This document shows, piece by piece, positions 60,708 through 64,000 of a DNA stretch of 64,000 nt (within the stretch, counting starts at the first letter, position 1; each line of letters begins with the position of its first letter). Made by a program: the position numbers and the translations under genes. The stretch spans positions 2,418,001 to 2,482,000 of the forward strand of contig CP071494.1 of assembly GCA_017354895.1 (NCBI GenBank), written 5' to 3'. Origin of the DNA: Podospora comata (taxonomy: Eukaryota; Ascomycota; Sordariomycetes; Sordariales; Podosporaceae). The notes beneath the pieces were generated by a model, which did no database searches, was not told where the DNA came from, and was given only the letters and a program-made list of their open reading frames with translations.

Positions 60708-63039
60708 ATGGCCCCCGTAAGCTAGCCTCCCCCCGCCTCCAACTCTCTCGAGACAATGCAAGCAAGCTGTCCATGGCGTGCGTCTTTGGACATCTGCCTA
60801 ACCACCACGCCGGCGCACCTTCACCACTACCACCACGAATCCGATGCACCCCCCTTTTTGTTACAATGGGCTATGGTCACTGACATGATGGTGCCTTGCA
60901 GTCCAAAGCAGATGGCCAGGATGGAGTGCACAGCGGTATGCGCCAACCCCTCATCCCAACCACCACATTGGTGGTGTATCTCTAGTTGCTAACTGATGGG
61001 CGTACAGGCAAAATCTACTCGGTGTCTGGGTTAGTTCGAGCCGATACATCCCCCGATAACACATACCGAAAGATCCTCGATGGCTAACATGCAGCCCCCA
61101 GCCCCGTCGTTGTCGCCGAGGACATGATTGGTGTTGCTATGTATGAGTTGGTATGGTTCTGGTTCGGTCCGATGGCATAAAAGACGCTCTGGCTAAGCTA
61201 TGGAAACAGGTCAAAGTTGGTCACGATCAGCTCGTTGGTGAAGTCATTCGTATCAATGGCGACCAAGCGACCATCCAGGTGTACGAGGAAACAGGTACGA
61301 TGCGGCTCTCCACCCTGCCCGGCGCAAGCTTGCCGAAGCTAACCTCGAGTGTCTCACAGCCGGTGTCATGGTTGGCGACCCCGTGCTCCGAACCGGCAAG
61401 CCCCTCTCCGTCGAACTCGGCCCCGGTCTCTTGAACAATATCTACGATGGTATCCAGCGCCCACTTGAGAAGATCTCGCAGGTCTCCCAGAGCATTTATA
61501 TCCCCAGAGGCATTGCCGCTCCTGCCCTCGACCGCGAGAAGAAGTGGGAGTTTACCCCAACCAAGAAGGTCGGCGACCACATCGCCGGTGGTGACGTATG
61601 GGGTACCGTTTACGAAAACTCGTTCATTACCGTCCACAAGATTCTCTTGCCTCCCAGGGCTCGCGGTACCATCACGAGGATCGCCGAGAAGGGCAGCTAC
61701 ACAGTCGAGGAGAAGATCCTCGAGGTCGAGTTCGACGGCAAGAAGACTGAGTACCCCATGATGCAGACCTGGCCAGTACGTGTGCCGCGCCCAACCACGG
61801 AGAAGCACTCTGCCAATCAGCCCTTCCTGGTCGGTCAGCGTGTGCTCGACGCTCTCTTCCCTTCGGTCCAGGGTGGTACCGTCGCCATTCCCGGTGCTTT
61901 CGGCTGTGGCAAGACTGTCATTTCCCAGTCCGTCTCCAAGTTCTCCAACAGCGATGTCATTGTGTACGTCGGCTGTGGTGAGCGTGGTAACGAGATGGCC
62001 GAAGTCTTGAAGGATTTCCCATCGCTCAAGATTGAGGTCGATGGCCGCATGGAGCCTATCATGAAGCGCACAACTCTTATTGCCAACACGTCCAACATGC
62101 CCGTCGCTGCCCGTGAAGCGTCCATCTACACCGGCATCACAGTGGCCGAGTATTTCAGAGATCAGGGCATGGACGTCGCCATGATGGCTGACTCGTCTTC
62201 CCGCTGGGCTGAGGCTCTGAGAGAAATTTCCGGCCGTCTCGGTGAAATGCCCGCTGATCAAGGTTTCCCCGCCTACCTCTCTGCCAAGTTGGCCTCGTTC
62301 TACGAACGTGCCGGAAAGGTCCAGGCGCTGGGCAGCCCCGACCGCGATGGCAGTGTCAGCATTGTCGGTGCCGTGTCACCACCCGGTGGTGATTTCTCCG
62401 ATCCTGTTACATCTGCCACGCTCGGTATCGTGCAGGTCTTCTGGGGTTTGGACAAGAAGCTTGCGCAGCGCAAGCATTTCCCTTCGATCAACACCTCGCT
62501 CAGTTACAGCAAGTACACCATGACGCTCGACAAGTGGTACGAGAAGGAGTACCCCGACTTCCCTCGCCTGCGCGACCGTATCAAGCAGCTTCTTTCCGAC
62601 AGTGAAGAGCTCGACCAGGTCGTCCAGCTGGTCGGCAAGTCTGCGCTGTCTGACCCTGACAAGATCACCTTGGATATGGCTACCCTCATCAAGGAGGATT
62701 TCCTCCAGCAGAACGGTTACTCCAAGTATGACCAGTTCTGCCCCATCTGGAAGACGGAGTGGATGATGAAGCTCATGATGGGATTCCACGATGAGGCGCA
62801 AAAGGCGATTGCCTCTGGCCAGAGCTGGGCCAAGGTGCGCGATGCCACCCAGGACCTCCAGGGTGAGCTGCGCAGACTCAAGTTTGAGATTCCAGATGAG
62901 GGACAGGAGAAGATTTGCAAGAAGGTAAGTCCCTTTACTATCATCCCCTGGAAGAGAGAATCTTGAACTGACAATGAAATAGTACGAGGCGATACAACAA
63001 GCCATGCTTGACAAGTTTGCTTCCGTGATTGACGAGTAA
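60708..63039 (+). CDS. vma-1: V-type proton ATPase catalytic subunit A
   Basis: Seven exons (60708-60716, 60902-60935, 61008-61029, 61102-61150, 61210-61294, 61360-62924, 62983-63039) encode 606 aa. The five small exons at the start, the first only 9 nt, join in frame to [20 protein letters not shown], then [20 protein letters not shown], matching N. crassa VMA-1 (607 aa) as I remember it. Subunit A hydrolyses ATP in the V1 sector and drives proton pumping into vacuoles. The P-loop GAFGCGKT is at 245-252. The [14 protein letters not shown] and [21 protein letters not shown] blocks are intact. The site where the yeast VMA1 intein inserts ([10 protein letters not shown]) is uninterrupted, so there is no intein. 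The last intron is 58 nt and the final exon ends FASVIDE. Codon bias is strong, as in a highly expressed gene. Confidence 0.97.
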
Positions 63040-64000
63040 AAAAATGATGTATTGTTAACAGCAAGGGGCGTCATGGTTGTTGGCATATTCTAAGCGAACT
63101 CATTCTGGGTCCTTTTTGCAAAGCGCGGTCATCGTGACAGGTTGTTGCTGTTTGTAGGTACTACAATTGCGCTTGACATGTGATGATTGTTGAAGGGTGG
63201 GGGAAAGGGGATGGGTGGTGGATTATTACCCTGGTTTTCATAGATTTCTCTGTTCTGTCAGTCTCTGTTCCTCTGTCCCTCTTTCTGACATACACATTCT
63301 TGGGGGTTCCATGGGGTAGATAGTGTATTGATTGGTTCTGCAAACACTTGATGCTTCGGTAATTCGGATCATGATGTTGTCATGAGAAAGTCACATGGCG
63401 CCTCGGCATAACATGTGAAGATTATTGATGAAGCAGAATAGTTTGAGACTTTTTTGTATTTCAACCGTCATTATATACCATATATCATATCCAGTTGGGA
63501 TGGGTCGTTATCGTTATAAATAAGCAACAAAAACATCAACAGCAGCAAGTGACTCTTTCTCTCCCTCTCTCTCCTTCTCAAACCAGATAACAACCCGCCT
63601 GCCTGCCTAGCCATAGCCGTCCAGATAGAACCCCATACCAACCATCCATATAAACCTTTGCCAACCAAATATTTCCAACAAACTTTGAGAAGCCAAACCA
63701 GCCAGCCAGCTAATAACCATCCGAACTAGAATCAAACCATGACCCAAATATATCTCCTCGACCAATGCGCCGCCAAAGAAGCGAAAACGTATAATATCCC
63801 AGCCCTCTCGCCAATGTTTTTTCTCCACATCTCTCTGTTTGAAAGTATTCCAACACGTTCTCTTTTCCAACACGATTTCCAACAAACCATTCAACTCCAA
63901 AACAGACACTGGGGTATCCCCCTCTTCCAACTCTTCTGATCCCTCCTCTTCTTTCTCAAATAGCTCCAAAAGTCAACTCCATCCCCCCCCCCCGGAAACG
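63040..64000. other. V-ATPase A 3' flank to the window end
   Basis: 961 bp containing the vma-1 3' UTR. A minus-strand open frame of 120 codons (63607-63969) has no motif I recognise and is not called. A C-run ends the window. Confidence 0.5.

Noticed and set aside
61950-62010. Possible intein in V-ATPase A, as in yeast VMA1
   Set aside because: The insertion site [10 protein letters not shown] is continuous, so no intein is present.
63607-63969. A 120-codon minus-strand frame at the window end
   Set aside because: No ATG context, no motif, and the sequence is low-complexity. It could be the 3' flank of a gene outside the window.

Overview
The window is nuclear DNA of a filamentous ascomycete, most likely Sordariomycetes and probably Sordariales. 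Genes are broken by short introns (mostly 53-101 nt) with GT..AG ends and CTAAC/CTGAC branch motifs. The NADP-glutamate dehydrogenase and the V-ATPase A subunit read almost residue for residue like the Neurospora crassa proteins as I remember them. No rRNA, CRISPR array or intact transposon was seen, and I could support no tRNA.

I support 16 protein-coding genes, with exon structures worked out by hand. The left half is sparse. It has a zipper-less bZIP-like protein (4750-5605), ER glucosidase I (10917-13472), the F-box trafficking protein recyclin-1 (13987-16960), and a 1,423-residue GMC oxidoreductase/alpha-beta hydrolase fusion (17319-21782, minus). These are followed by NADP-GDH (25119-26673, minus), a ferritin-like secreted 'late sexual development' protein (32206-33230, minus) and the RNA-binding translational regulator Ssd1/GUL-1 (35819-40096, minus). 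They are separated by 2.5-5.5 kb stretches with no recognisable gene but with simple repeats, GATA-site clusters and palindromes.

The right half is gene-dense housekeeping DNA: GLE1, a Tlg1/syntaxin-6-type SNARE, secretory cyclophilin B, TRM112, BIG1, RRP17/NOL12, tropomyosin, a probable securin (Cut2/Pds1-like), the SET1 H3K4 methyltransferase and V-ATPase subunit A.

Several genes share themes. Glucosidase I, cyclophilin B and BIG1 act in the ER and cell-wall pathway and carry C-terminal retrieval-type signals (RDEL, HVEL, KKQQ). Recyclin-1, Tlg1 and tropomyosin belong to recycling and polarised growth. Ssd1 carries five NDR-kinase (Cbk1/COT1) type phosphosites and two kinase-docking motifs.

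The points most worth a second look are: an alternative last exon that would turn soluble cyclophilin B into a membrane-anchored form; the GMC-hydrolase fusion with a cysteine nucleophile; the securin call; a probable non-canonical donor in GLE1; an in-frame open extension upstream of the V-ATPase start; and a diverged 53-bp inverted repeat pair near 45.3-45.85 kb.
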